Counted from the first letter of the stretch, positions 1 through 6,681 are shown. The stretch is 9,226 bases of DNA from Saccharofermentans sp. (GCA_024692105.1 JAILMZ010000123.1:1-9226); one strand, 5' to 3'. Translations and numbers: made by a program. The notes: generated from the letters alone by a model not told the origin.

Positions 1-147
1 AACAGCGATACCAGGAGATGGAGCCAACAATTACCCAAGCCTTCACAGCGATTGCTGAACGGCAGCATCACGAGATTTTAGTTGCTTAAGGGACAAACAT
101 TATGCAGGAATTTGAATTTACACACTAATTAGGACTTGACCAGCTTG

Positions 148-239
148 TGTTGAATAATCGCCGTTTTGGTCAAGAATTCAACAAATACATCCCTGCAGCA
201 GGGCACTATTTGTTGAATAAATACCGTTATTCCGGATTC
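148..239 (+). repeat. Imperfect direct repeat, two copies 63 bp apart
   Basis: Copy 1 (148-179) and copy 2 (211-239) share the start tgttgaataa exactly, then a ccgttNt block, and both end in attc; the middle has diverged. An inverted copy of the tgttgaat core lies between them (attcaaca at 176-183), so three copies of the 8-mer alternate in orientation. An overlapping 8-bp inverted repeat (cttgacca at 135-142, tggtcaag at 167-174) adds to the cluster. It could be a set of protein-binding sites or the subterminal structure of an element. Confidence 0.6.
176..218. repeat. 43-nt near-perfect hairpin (two-part inverted repeat)
   Basis: An outer perfect 12-bp arm (attcaacaaata at 176-187, tatttgttgaat at 207-218) encloses an inner perfect 6-bp arm (ccctgc at 191-196, gcaggg at 198-203) around a single A. 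A 3x3 mismatch (cat/cac) separates the two stems. No T-run follows on either strand, so an intrinsic terminator for the protease gene ending at 249 is unlikely. Hairpins of this kind occur near the ends of IS200/IS605-type elements and as extragenic palindromes, but no transposase is visible to support the first idea. Confidence 0.85.
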
Positions 240-248
240 CCCTACACC

Positions 249-1196
249 CTATTCCAGATCTTCCATCTGCTCAGCCTCAATGCTCTCATACACTTCCTGG
301 AATTCAGGCGAAGTCATGATGGCTGCCACATACATGACAAGGCCGGTGAAGAACATCACGCCGCAAAGGATGCCTGCGGTTATGTACCTGGTGAAATTAC
401 GGAGTTTCTTCCCCGGATTGAGAAGATGTATGGCTCCGGCAAGGAACAATGGTGCAAGACAGCCGATTATGAGATATACGGCTACGATCAGCAGCGCTGA
501 GTCTGCAAGAGTAGATGCATCGACATCCGCCGAAGAATTATCCGGGATCAATGAGACGATCGTAACAAACGCATTGTTAATGAAGTGAAGCAGCATAGGC
601 AATACGAAGTTGTTGCGTTTTACCATCAGATAAGCCAGTGCCGCACCTGTTATGGCAGTCGTACCGAACCTGACCGGGTCAAGATGCAGTATTCCGAAGA
701 AAACTCCTATTATCAGGACTATGAGCCATTCATGCTTTAGAGATCTGAAAAACGACAGCGTCGTTCCTCTCACGAGTGCTTCCTCGCAGATCGGCGGCAG
801 GAGCGCGACTGTTACGATAGTCAGTATAACTGTCTCGCCGGTTAGGAATTCCTGCATTCCCGTTGCCGTCTCCGAGGCACTCTGCGGCATTACGATCAGC
901 ATGAGGCCGACCGTAATAAGGCCCAGAGGCATTGTGCCGAGCCAGAGAAGGACTGTTCCGATAATGTCCTTAACGGTAGGTTTGCTTACCGGGAAAACTT
1001 CCTTCAGAGGTGTCTTCTTGATAAGAACGGTTATTACGGCCAATGCCAGCAACAACAGTTCCGTTATGACCAGTCCCCACATCCCGAGATAATACTGGAT
1101 GAGAGAACACGGAATTATCATGAACGCGACCGCGATCAGCTGGAATATTACGCCTTTCCACGGCTGCCATTTTGCCTGTGTAGATAACTGCTGCAT
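249..1196 (-). CDS. CPBP-family intramembrane metalloprotease (Abi/Rce1-type)
   Basis: This is a 315-residue polytopic membrane protein with the three CPBP signatures. Motif 1 is EExxxR (E138, E139, R143, in ICEEALVRG), motif 2 ends in a histidine (FFGILH, H171), and motif 3 is HxxNN (H204, N207, N208, in LLHFINNAF). In Rce1 these Glu and His residues form the catalytic site inside the membrane. Bacterial members cleave membrane-bound substrates or act in bacteriocin self-immunity; the substrate here is unknown. Hydrophobic segments lie near residues 17-35, 40-59, 78-103, 123-137, 157-170, 180-192, 234-255 and 271-293, and the C-terminal tail is acidic. The start at 1194-1196 is preceded by an AGGGGG ribosome site (1208-1213). 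The gene follows the lipoprotein gene by 60 bp on the same strand with no clear terminator, so the two are probably co-transcribed. Confidence 0.9.
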   Translation of the reverse strand: MQQLSTQAKWQPWKGVIFQLIAVAFMIIPCSLIQYYLGMWGLVITELLLLALAVITVLIKKTPLKEVFPVSKPTVKDIIGTVLLWLGTMPLGLITVGLMLIVMPQSASETATGMQEFLTGETVILTIVTVALLPPICEEALVRGTTLSFFRSLKHEWLIVLIIGVFFGILHLDPVRFGTTAITGAALAYLMVKRNNFVLPMLLHFINNAFVTIVSLIPDNSSADVDASTLADSALLIVAVYLIIGCLAPLFLAGAIHLLNPGKKLRNFTRYITAGILCGVMFFTGLVMYVAAIMTSPEFQEVYESIEAEQMEDLE

Positions 1197-1256
1197 AAAA
1201 AAAATATCCCCCTGTGTATGGAAAATACATCAGGAGGAATTTGTTGTCAATTAAGA

Positions 1257-2396
1257 TCAGAACTCTTCATCGGTTACAAAACATGCCGTATAGAAGTAGC
1301 TTTCGTCTGTTTTGGATCCCTTCTCGGAAGATACGATCACGATGTACATGGATGTCTCATCTGCAGAGTCGTCCCAGGAGTATTCAAAATATCCGTCAGC
1401 ACCTGCAGTCAATGTAGCACTCGCTACAAAGTATTTGTCTGAAGTCAGTTCGTCATCGGACTTGGGCATGTTGTCGTCATCGACCAGCGAATAGCAGTAT
1501 ACATCGATGCATACGCTTGATTTGCTGCTGTAGAATGATAATCCGGGGTTGGTCTCAAGATCATACGTTGCAATGCCTTCATTGACTTCTGCGTCTATCC
1601 AGCAGATATCGCTGATATCAGCGGAAGAATCTGCGATCTCATACTGCTCCAGGCCGTTCAGTGCTACCTCACCGGTACCGCCCTGTGATGAACCCGTACC
1701 TGTTGACGATCCGCCTTCTATAACGCATACATCAGAGTATTCGATGTATCCCTCGGGTGAATAAACATAGTAAGTGTATTCGCCGGGTTCAAAAGGCTCT
1801 GCTCCCTGTACGTAGAAAGTTGCATATCCGCCCTTCTGCTTCAGGTATTCATTGGCTCCGTCGATGTTGTCATCTGAGAATGCATAGAAGAGCGCATTCT
1901 TGTAGTAAACCTCAACTGCGCCTACCTCAGAACCGGAGATCCAAAGCTCGATCTTTGTCGTTCCTTCCGGATAGGTGTTATTGCCGTCTTCAGTATCTAC
2001 AAAATATCCCGTATAGGAATAAACAGCATTAGCAGGTTCTGTCGTAGGTACAGGTGTGGGTTCAGGTGTGGTCTCGATAATGACACCGGAATCATCGATC
2101 TTTACATAAAGATCGTCCTCATCATCAGTATCGCTCCACTTTACGACAGCTGTCGCACCGTCTTCACATTCGAGTTCCCAGACATAATCGCCGTCGTCTT
2201 CGTCGCTGTCAGTGATCTCCCATTCGCCTTCTCCGTCATACTCGGCTTCAACAGCCTTGATGACCTGCTTATCCGTAGGCGGGTCGATCTTCTTATCCTT
2301 AACTTTCTTCATATTACCGATATTGAACGAACAACCGGCAACCATAACACAAAGTACGGAAATCAGCAGGACTGCAAATATACTCTTCTTTCTCAT
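1257..2396 (-). CDS. Acidic multidomain lipoprotein, function unknown
   Basis: The 379-residue protein begins with a lipoprotein signal peptide: MRKKS, a hydrophobic core, and the lipobox VAGC with C22 as the predicted lipidated residue. It should therefore be anchored on the outer face of the membrane. Three parts follow. Residues about 34-108 form an acidic alpha/beta-like segment with runs such as DSDEDDGD and DTDDEDD. A Thr/Pro/Glu linker spans 109-122. Residues 124-226 look beta-rich (many Y, V, T, G). A Gly/Ser/Thr linker (229-242) leads to a second beta-rich part (244-379). I do not recognise a family. Clusters of Asp could bind Ca2+ or other cations, but no EF-hand or dockerin motif is evident. 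An AGGAGAG ribosome site (2403-2409) supports the start, and a strong promoter lies just upstream. Likely co-transcribed with the CPBP protease downstream. Confidence 0.85.
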   Translation of the reverse strand: MRKKSIFAVLLISVLCVMVAGCSFNIGNMKKVKDKKIDPPTDKQVIKAVEAEYDGEGEWEITDSDEDDGDYVWELECEDGATAVVKWSDTDDEDDLYVKIDDSGVIIETTPEPTPVPTTEPANAVYSYTGYFVDTEDGNNTYPEGTTKIELWISGSEVGAVEVYYKNALFYAFSDDNIDGANEYLKQKGGYATFYVQGAEPFEPGEYTYYVYSPEGYIEYSDVCVIEGGSSTGTGSSQGGTGEVALNGLEQYEIADSSADISDICWIDAEVNEGIATYDLETNPGLSFYSSKSSVCIDVYCYSLVDDDNMPKSDDELTSDKYFVASATLTAGADGYFEYSWDDSADETSMYIVIVSSEKGSKTDESYFYTACFVTDEEF

Positions 2397-2451
2397 AATG
2401 ATCTCTCCTCTGAATGCACAGTTAGTATCGCATGAATACTTTCACACTGCA

Positions 2452-2480
2452 ATAATAGTATGTATTTGCTACTATGTCAA
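2452..2480 (-). promoter_or_regulatory. Sigma-A-type promoter of the lipoprotein gene
   Basis: Read on the minus strand there is a perfect -35 box TTGACA (2475-2480), a 17-bp spacer, and a -10 box TATTAT (2452-2457, one mismatch to TATAAT). Transcription would start near 2445, giving a leader of about 50 nt before the ATG at 2394-2396. The promoter lies in the 113-bp gap behind the large fusion gene, so the lipoprotein and protease can be expressed independently of it. The gap has a T-run (2492-2498 on the minus strand) but only a 4-bp stem before it, so I do not call a terminator. Confidence 0.8.
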
Positions 2481-2509
2481 CAGTTTTCAGGAAAAAAAGT
2501 TTATTATCT

Positions 2510-5128
2510 TTACCATTCCCCGACATATGTCCAGTTGTCAGCCGTTCTCATATCGCCGCTGACGCTGTACCATTTGCCCGGAAGATACACATTACCGTCA
2601 TTGGTACCGACATCCCATGTATCGGAATCGATAACGAGCTGATCCCCCTGCTTGTAATCGTAACTGAATTCATACCCCGTAAACGGATTGGCAGGATCGG
2701 TAAAGATATCCTTGGTCGCCAGGTACGGAGTATCCGCATTCGTCATGAAATCATCGCAGACGGTAAATCCGCTGCTGCCGAAATCCTTGTACATGAGCAC
2801 CGGAGCAAAGCCTTCAAGGTCAAGATTATTCAGGTCTTCTCCTCCCATCAGCGCCTCGAAGTTGGCAAGACCGCTTCCGTGGTCGGATACGATAATTATC
2901 CTGGTGTTGTCATATACCCCGTTTTCTTTCAGGTAATCCAGCCACTTGCCGATCTGTATCAGGGCCGCGGCATTGGACTGATAGGACGCATACTGCGTAT
3001 AGTCTTCTGCTATGTATTCGACGCCGTTATATGTGAATCGCCATCCGTTCTCGGCATCGTACTGTGTGTTGTCGACGTATTTTGAAGGCACCATGTCAGG
3101 CTCCTGGAGCAGCATCGGATCATGGGGAGTGTTGTTCGTAAAGATAAGGAAGTTGTTGCTGTCGTCATCCGATATGATGGTCAGTTCCTGCATCGCCCCG
3201 AGCGCATAATAAGAACTCATGAACGGATACAGGTATCCTGAAGATATCGAATTGCCTCCGAGCTGCTGGGTAATATCAGACATATCGAGTGCCGAGTTAT
3301 ATCTTCCGTTGTCATAAAGGATCGGCTGGAAGACCCACGGTGATGCCTTGAAGAGGCCGTAGCAGAAGAGATTTCGCGTCATCATGGCAAAGTAGTTCTC
3401 GTTGTAGGTATCTTTGAAGGGATTGTAGTAACTGCCGATGTTATATGCTGTCACGCCTTCGAGATCGTCGAAGATCGAAGTGTCTGCGATCCACCTGTAA
3501 TTGGCATATGTGGGATTGACCACCGTGACATCGTAACCGTTCTCGGAGAACAGCACCGGCATGACCTTAAGCGCTTCGTTGTACTTGTCTTTCAGAAGCT
3601 CATCATCGCGCTCGTTCATCTTGGCAGGGACGTACTCGGCACCGCCGAATACCGCAGGCATGCCGAAGATCGTGTGAGGTCCGTACGAGAGCGTGTTGTC
3701 ATAATAAGTAAATCCGTCAAACTGCTCCACAAGTTCGGGATGCTCCTGGAAAACATAAGGAACAACGGGGCCGACAGCTTTATCGAGAATAATGATGCAG
3801 ACATTCTGACCGGACTTGGACAGCGTCCAGGGCGATATCACTTCCGTCTCTTCCCCGCCGACCAGCGTGTATTTTTCATTGTAGCGGTACAGATACTGAT
3901 ACTCCTGATCGATCTTTACGCAGTTCACCGCAGCCATGGCCGCTACTGCGATAACTCCCGCATATACTACGCTCTGCACTATCTTCGGGAACTTCTTGTA
4001 CAGGAAGATCACACCGGCAGGTAAGGCAACCGCCACCAAGAAATTCAGCAGCATACCCGCAATGTCATACTCGGGATACCTGTCGAACTGCAACATGCTG
4101 GACATCAGTCCGAGCTTGGCATCGAAAACAAAGAAGTTCAAGGCCGCCGCGAAAGCAAGGCTCAGCATGACATATGCGAAATACACCTTGTTCACCTTTG
4201 AAGACAGCAGATAGTAGACTCCTCCCCACAGCACGAAAACGCCTGCCGCAAGAAGAGCGCTCTGGAACAAAAGGTCGTTGGGCGAGAACAGCAGGTTGGT
4301 GTTCATGAACTCCTCGGGAGACACCTGCAATACGCCGGAAGGAATATAAAGGCCCGTAAGGACCGCAATGAACAGGGCTGATGCGAAGTAAGCCGCCGTG
4401 TGCTGTTTCGTGAGATCCTTTTTCTTGCGTGATGCTTTTTTCTCTTCTGGAAGATGTATCTTGTCCGTGACGATGTTCTTTACGAGAGAGAATACATTGT
4501 TAAGCGTCCAGTAGAAGACGAGGCCCGAAGGCGAGTTGTACAGCAGCACGAGGAATACCGCAGCGATAAGGAAGGTCTGTACCTTGGTCTTTACCGGCAT
4601 GCCCTTTGTATAGATAAGTCCTGACACGACGTTGATGACCGTCATCAGGAGCGGCATCACATTAATGGTAATGGCGCCTGCGGCAATCAGTCCGTCCGGC
4701 GCGCCGAGATCTTTGAAGGGTCCGAAAGCAAGTCCCTGAAGCACGGCAAGGTTCGACAGAAAAGTATATGCCGCAAGGAAGAACGGGATCTGCAAAAGTA
4801 CCGGAAGAAGGCTTCTTAGCGTATAGAGCGGGCTGTAGCCGTTCTGGCGGTAATACGTCTGAAGCATCATGAAGCGCTCGTCGCCTTTGAAGACTTTCTT
4901 GATGTGAGCGACGGTCGCGCTCATCTTCTCTTCGAGATCGCGCTCCGCTTTCTGGATGACGTCTGCCTTGTGATAGATGGGCAGAACGAGTATGTTGACG
5001 AACAGGCTGAGCACTACGATGGACCATCCGGGATTATTAAGTGCCCTGTCGGATATGACGAATATGACCTCAAATATCAATACAAGAGGTTTTATAAAAA
5101 GCGTATAGAGTATCGTCGCGAGATCCAT
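2510..5128 (-). CDS. YidC/Oxa1-like membrane core fused to a sulfatase/LTA-synthase-type domain
   Basis: An 872-residue fusion. Residues 1-225 match the YidC/Oxa1 core: a first TM helix (about 8-26), GWSIVVLSLFVNILVLPIY (34-52), a charged coiled hairpin (54-90), YRQNGYSPLYTLRSLLPVLLQIPFFLAAY (93-121) and the late PSGLVFYWTLNN (200-211). There is no signal peptide or lipobox. About five more TM helices follow (near 245-265, 287-308, 315-334, 356-376, 384-403). Residues 404-872 form an alkaline-phosphatase-superfamily domain of the sulfatase/LTA-synthase kind: D449 in CIIILD, T486 in SYGPHT as the likely nucleophile, H669 in NNTPHDP, and D749-H750 in SDHG. In LtaS the equivalent Glu, Thr, Asp and His bind the metal and carry the phosphoglycerol intermediate. 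The domain should lie outside the cell, where it could transfer or remove phosphoglycerol, sulfate or a similar group. Position 45, where YidC has its groove Arg, is Asn, so insertase activity is doubtful. The ribosome site is weak (AGGGAA, 5143-5148). Confidence 0.88.
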   Translation of the reverse strand: MDLATILYTLFIKPLVLIFEVIFVISDRALNNPGWSIVVLSLFVNILVLPIYHKADVIQKAERDLEEKMSATVAHIKKVFKGDERFMMLQTYYRQNGYSPLYTLRSLLPVLLQIPFFLAAYTFLSNLAVLQGLAFGPFKDLGAPDGLIAAGAITINVMPLLMTVINVVSGLIYTKGMPVKTKVQTFLIAAVFLVLLYNSPSGLVFYWTLNNVFSLVKNIVTDKIHLPEEKKASRKKKDLTKQHTAAYFASALFIAVLTGLYIPSGVLQVSPEEFMNTNLLFSPNDLLFQSALLAAGVFVLWGGVYYLLSSKVNKVYFAYVMLSLAFAAALNFFVFDAKLGLMSSMLQFDRYPEYDIAGMLLNFLVAVALPAGVIFLYKKFPKIVQSVVYAGVIAVAAMAAVNCVKIDQEYQYLYRYNEKYTLVGGEETEVISPWTLSKSGQNVCIIILDKAVGPVVPYVFQEHPELVEQFDGFTYYDNTLSYGPHTIFGMPAVFGGAEYVPAKMNERDDELLKDKYNEALKVMPVLFSENGYDVTVVNPTYANYRWIADTSIFDDLEGVTAYNIGSYYNPFKDTYNENYFAMMTRNLFCYGLFKASPWVFQPILYDNGRYNSALDMSDITQQLGGNSISSGYLYPFMSSYYALGAMQELTIISDDDSNNFLIFTNNTPHDPMLLQEPDMVPSKYVDNTQYDAENGWRFTYNGVEYIAEDYTQYASYQSNAAALIQIGKWLDYLKENGVYDNTRIIIVSDHGSGLANFEALMGGEDLNNLDLEGFAPVLMYKDFGSSGFTVCDDFMTNADTPYLATKDIFTDPANPFTGYEFSYDYKQGDQLVIDSDTWDVGTNDGNVYLPGKWYSVSGDMRTADNWTYVGEW

Positions 5129-5158
5129 ATTATTTTTTATGTTTCCCTAATAAAAGTG

Positions 5159-5188
5159 CTTACAAAAGTATAGCATACGGAGTATAAT
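5159..5188 (+). promoter_or_regulatory. Candidate promoter of the mgtE leader
   Basis: A perfect TATAAT (5183-5188) has a -35-like CTTACA (5159-5164, four of six matches) 18 bp upstream. Transcription would begin around 5195, giving an unusually long leader of about 120 nt before the mgtE start at 5317. The -35 region interleaves with the -10 element of the divergent minus-strand promoter. Confidence 0.6.
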
Positions 5189-5196
5189 CGTGTAGA
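5167..5196 (-). promoter_or_regulatory. Candidate promoter of the YidC-like/sulfatase gene (extended -10)
   Basis: On the minus strand TGCTATACT (5167-5175) is an extended -10 element (TGn plus TATACT). A -35-like TCTACA (5191-5196, four of six matches) sits 18 bp upstream. The start would be near 5160, leaving a leader of about 30 nt. This promoter overlaps the one predicted for mgtE on the opposite strand, so the two would compete for polymerase. Confidence 0.5.
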
Positions 5197-5216
5197 AAAA
5201 TCAAAGAGCGCCCGTG

Positions 5217-5316
5217 AGCGTTTCATAAAGGAGGTGATTTTATATGTTACGAAGCGATTCAGACATTCCCCGATCGCGACTATGCGCTATAAAATCACAC
5301 CTTAAGGAGAAACGCT
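5217..5316 (+). promoter_or_regulatory. Structured mgtE leader with three nested long-range stems
   Basis: Three nested pairings close a domain that ends at the base before the mgtE ATG. The outer stem is 8 bp, agcgtttc (5217-5224) with gaaacgct (5309-5316). The middle stem is 4 bp, aagg (5228-5231) with cctt (5300-5303). The inner stem is 11 bp, gtgattttata (5234-5244) with tataaaatcac (5288-5298). A small gcgat/atcgc stem (5254-5258, 5273-5277) can form inside the loop. When folded, the leader-ORF ribosome site (5227-5238) is buried and the mgtE ribosome site AAGGAG (5304-5309) lies in an internal loop with its last base paired. Translation of the leader ORF would open the whole structure. 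It does not match the M-box (ykoK) Mg2+ riboswitch that I know upstream of mgtE genes, and the predicted leader is too short for one. Control by Mg2+ is inference. Confidence 0.6.
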
Positions 5317-5339
5317 ATGGACGAGATAGCATCCGTTAA
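5244..5339 (+). CDS. Upstream leader ORF overlapping the mgtE start
   Basis: An ATG (5244-5246) lies 9 nt after AAAGGAGG (5227-5234). The whole 12-nt AAAGGAGGTGAT is complementary to the 3' end of 16S rRNA, a stronger site than that of any other gene in the window. It opens a 31-codon frame that ends at TAA 5337-5339, 23 nt inside mgtE in another frame. The peptide starts MLRSDSDIPRSRL and is Arg/Lys-rich after that. Four of its six Arg codons are CGA, and CTA and ATA also occur, which suggests slow decoding. The order acidic residues, Pro, then Arg/Leu resembles the MgtL leader peptide upstream of E. coli mgtA, whose Asp/Pro-rich start makes ribosomes unstable at low Mg2+. This is a resemblance of layout, not proven homology. 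It could instead be a simple coupling ORF. Confidence 0.55.
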   Translation: MLRSDSDIPRSRLCAIKSHLKEKRYGRDSIR

Positions 5340-6681
5340 GGCGGAGATCTTAGAGCTTCTCAGGGAGAAGCAGTATGTAAATCTCCGCAACCGGCTTTCT
5401 GAGATGATGGAAGCCGACATCGCCTCGATAATGGACTCGATGGAGGACGAAGAGAGCCTCAAACTGTTCCGTATCCTGCCTAAGACAATGGCTGCGGACG
5501 TTTTCGCCGAGCTCGAGATCGACGACCAGAAATACATCATCATGTCCCTGTCCAAAACAGAGTCTGCGAACGTCATCAACAACCTGATGGCGGACGATGC
5601 TACTGACTTCCTTGAAGAGATGCCTGCGAATGTCGTAAAGCAGATCCTTGCCAACGCAAGCCCCGAGCAGAGAGACGACATCAACCACCTCTTGAGATAC
5701 CCGGAAGATTCCGCGGGATCCGTAATGACGGTCGAGTACGTTGACCTCAAAAGAGACATGACCGTGGCAGATGCCATCCTGAGAATACGAGAGATCGGAC
5801 TTGATTCCGAGACCACCAACATCTGTTATGTCCTCGATCCCAAGAGACTCCTCGTAGGCACCGTTGCCTTAAGATACCTCCTCATCAAGCAGCCCGATGA
5901 GATCATCGGCGACATCATGAACGACAACGTCATCTCCATCAAGACGACGGACGACCAGGAGGAGGCTGCAAGATCCTTCCAGAAATACGACTTCACCGCG
6001 ATGCCTGTTGTCGATACCGAGAACCGAATGGTCGGTATCATCACGGTCGACGACGTAATCGACATCATGGAAGAAGAGGCCACGGAGGATATCGAGAAGA
6101 TGGCTGCTATCATCCCTTCCGATACCGATAAGCCTTACCTCCGTATCGGTGTCCTGGACACGTTCAAGAAGAGAATGCCCTGGCTCCTTTTCCTCATGAT
6201 ATCTGCCACCTTCACGGGTGCCATCATCACCCATTTCGAGAGCGCACTCGCAAGTTACGTGCTGCTCACCGCATACATCCCGATGCTCATGGATACCGGC
6301 GGTAACGCAGGTTCCCAGGCAAGCGTATCGGTAATCAGAAGCCTTTCCCTGCAGGAAGTGCAGTTCCGCGATTTCTTCAAGGTCCTCTGGAAAGAGATAA
6401 GGGTCGCCGTAATCTGCGGAATCACGCTCTCTGCGGCAAACTTCATAAAGCTCATGCTCATAGACAGGCTCCCGATGAACATCGCACTCATCATCTGCGG
6501 CACGCTTGTACTGGTAGTAATCTTCGCGAAATCCATCGGCTCCACCCTGCCGCTCATCGCAGCAACGATCAAACTGGACCCTGCCGTCATGGCGAGCCCT
6601 CTCATCACTACTATCGTTGACGCGGTATCACTGCTGATCTATTTCACTCTTATCACGAATCTGCTCGCGATCGCCGTCTGA
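5317..6681 (+). CDS. mgtE: Magnesium transporter MgtE
   Basis: A full-length 454-residue MgtE, the homodimeric Mg2+ channel gated by cytoplasmic Mg2+. In order it has an N-terminal helical domain (about 15-125, acidic), two CBS domains (about 135-195 and 198-255), a connecting plug helix (about 256-283) and a five-helix membrane domain (about 285-454). The family signature is clear: YIPMLMDTGGNAGSQ (320-334) followed by SVIRSL, and KLDPAVMASPLITTIVD (419-435), in which D421 matches the Asp of the selectivity filter (D432 in Thermus MgtE). Acidic residues in the N and CBS domains are those that sense Mg2+ in the family. The ATG has AAGGAG (5304-5309) at good spacing. Upstream is the structured leader with its overlapping ORF. 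At the 3' end the last 17 codons and the stop overlap the convergent flippase-like gene. Confidence 0.96.
   Translation: MDEIASVKAEILELLREKQYVNLRNRLSEMMEADIASIMDSMEDEESLKLFRILPKTMAADVFAELEIDDQKYIIMSLSKTESANVINNLMADDATDFLEEMPANVVKQILANASPEQRDDINHLLRYPEDSAGSVMTVEYVDLKRDMTVADAILRIREIGLDSETTNICYVLDPKRLLVGTVALRYLLIKQPDEIIGDIMNDNVISIKTTDDQEEAARSFQKYDFTAMPVVDTENRMVGIITVDDVIDIMEEEATEDIEKMAAIIPSDTDKPYLRIGVLDTFKKRMPWLLFLMISATFTGAIITHFESALASYVLLTAYIPMLMDTGGNAGSQASVSVIRSLSLQEVQFRDFFKVLWKEIRVAVICGITLSAANFIKLMLIDRLPMNIALIICGTLVLVVIFAKSIGSTLPLIAATIKLDPAVMASPLITTIVDAVSLLIYFTLITNLLAIAV

Larger units (their letters stand above)
1..248. other. Left-edge region without a confident gene, rich in inverted repeats
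   Basis: I see no complete gene here. One plus-strand frame is open from base 3 to a TAA at 87-89 and would encode a 28-residue C-terminal fragment (QRYQEMEPTITQ... ending EILVA). An open frame this short is not significant by itself, and I do not recognise it. A tiny ATG frame (102-128) follows and then stops. From 135 to about 239 the DNA is full of short inverted and direct repeats, described separately. The stretch also reads as more AT-rich than the genes to its right. It could be the 3' edge of a mobile element or another insertion, a junction from assembly, or ordinary intergenic DNA behind the protease gene. The sequence does not decide between these. Confidence 0.5.

Noticed and set aside
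176..218. Intrinsic terminator for the CPBP protease gene
   Set aside because: The stem is strong but no T-run follows on the minus strand (next bases TCTTGACC) or the plus strand.
147..500. Plus-strand open frame of 117 codons
   Set aside because: Most of it lies antisense to the clear CPBP protease, with no ribosome site and no recognisable protein.
1233..1417. Plus-strand AGGAGG followed by an open frame
   Set aside because: The AGGAGG at 1233-1238 is well placed before TTG, but the frame is low-complexity basic shadow coding antisense to the lipoprotein gene.
2491..2510. Intrinsic terminator behind the YidC-like/sulfatase gene
   Set aside because: There is a run of seven T on the minus strand, but only a 4-bp AAAG/CTTT stem precedes it, too weak to call.
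5195..5316. M-box (ykoK) Mg2+ riboswitch upstream of mgtE
   Set aside because: The leader has none of the conserved M-box blocks I know, and from the predicted start it is about 120 nt, shorter than the roughly 160-nt M-box. The GGAGGTGA there is a ribosome site.
5295..5822. Long minus-strand open frame opposite mgtE
   Set aside because: Its Ser/Arg/Met-rich composition is typical of the antisense of an acidic gene; mgtE on the plus strand is unmistakable.
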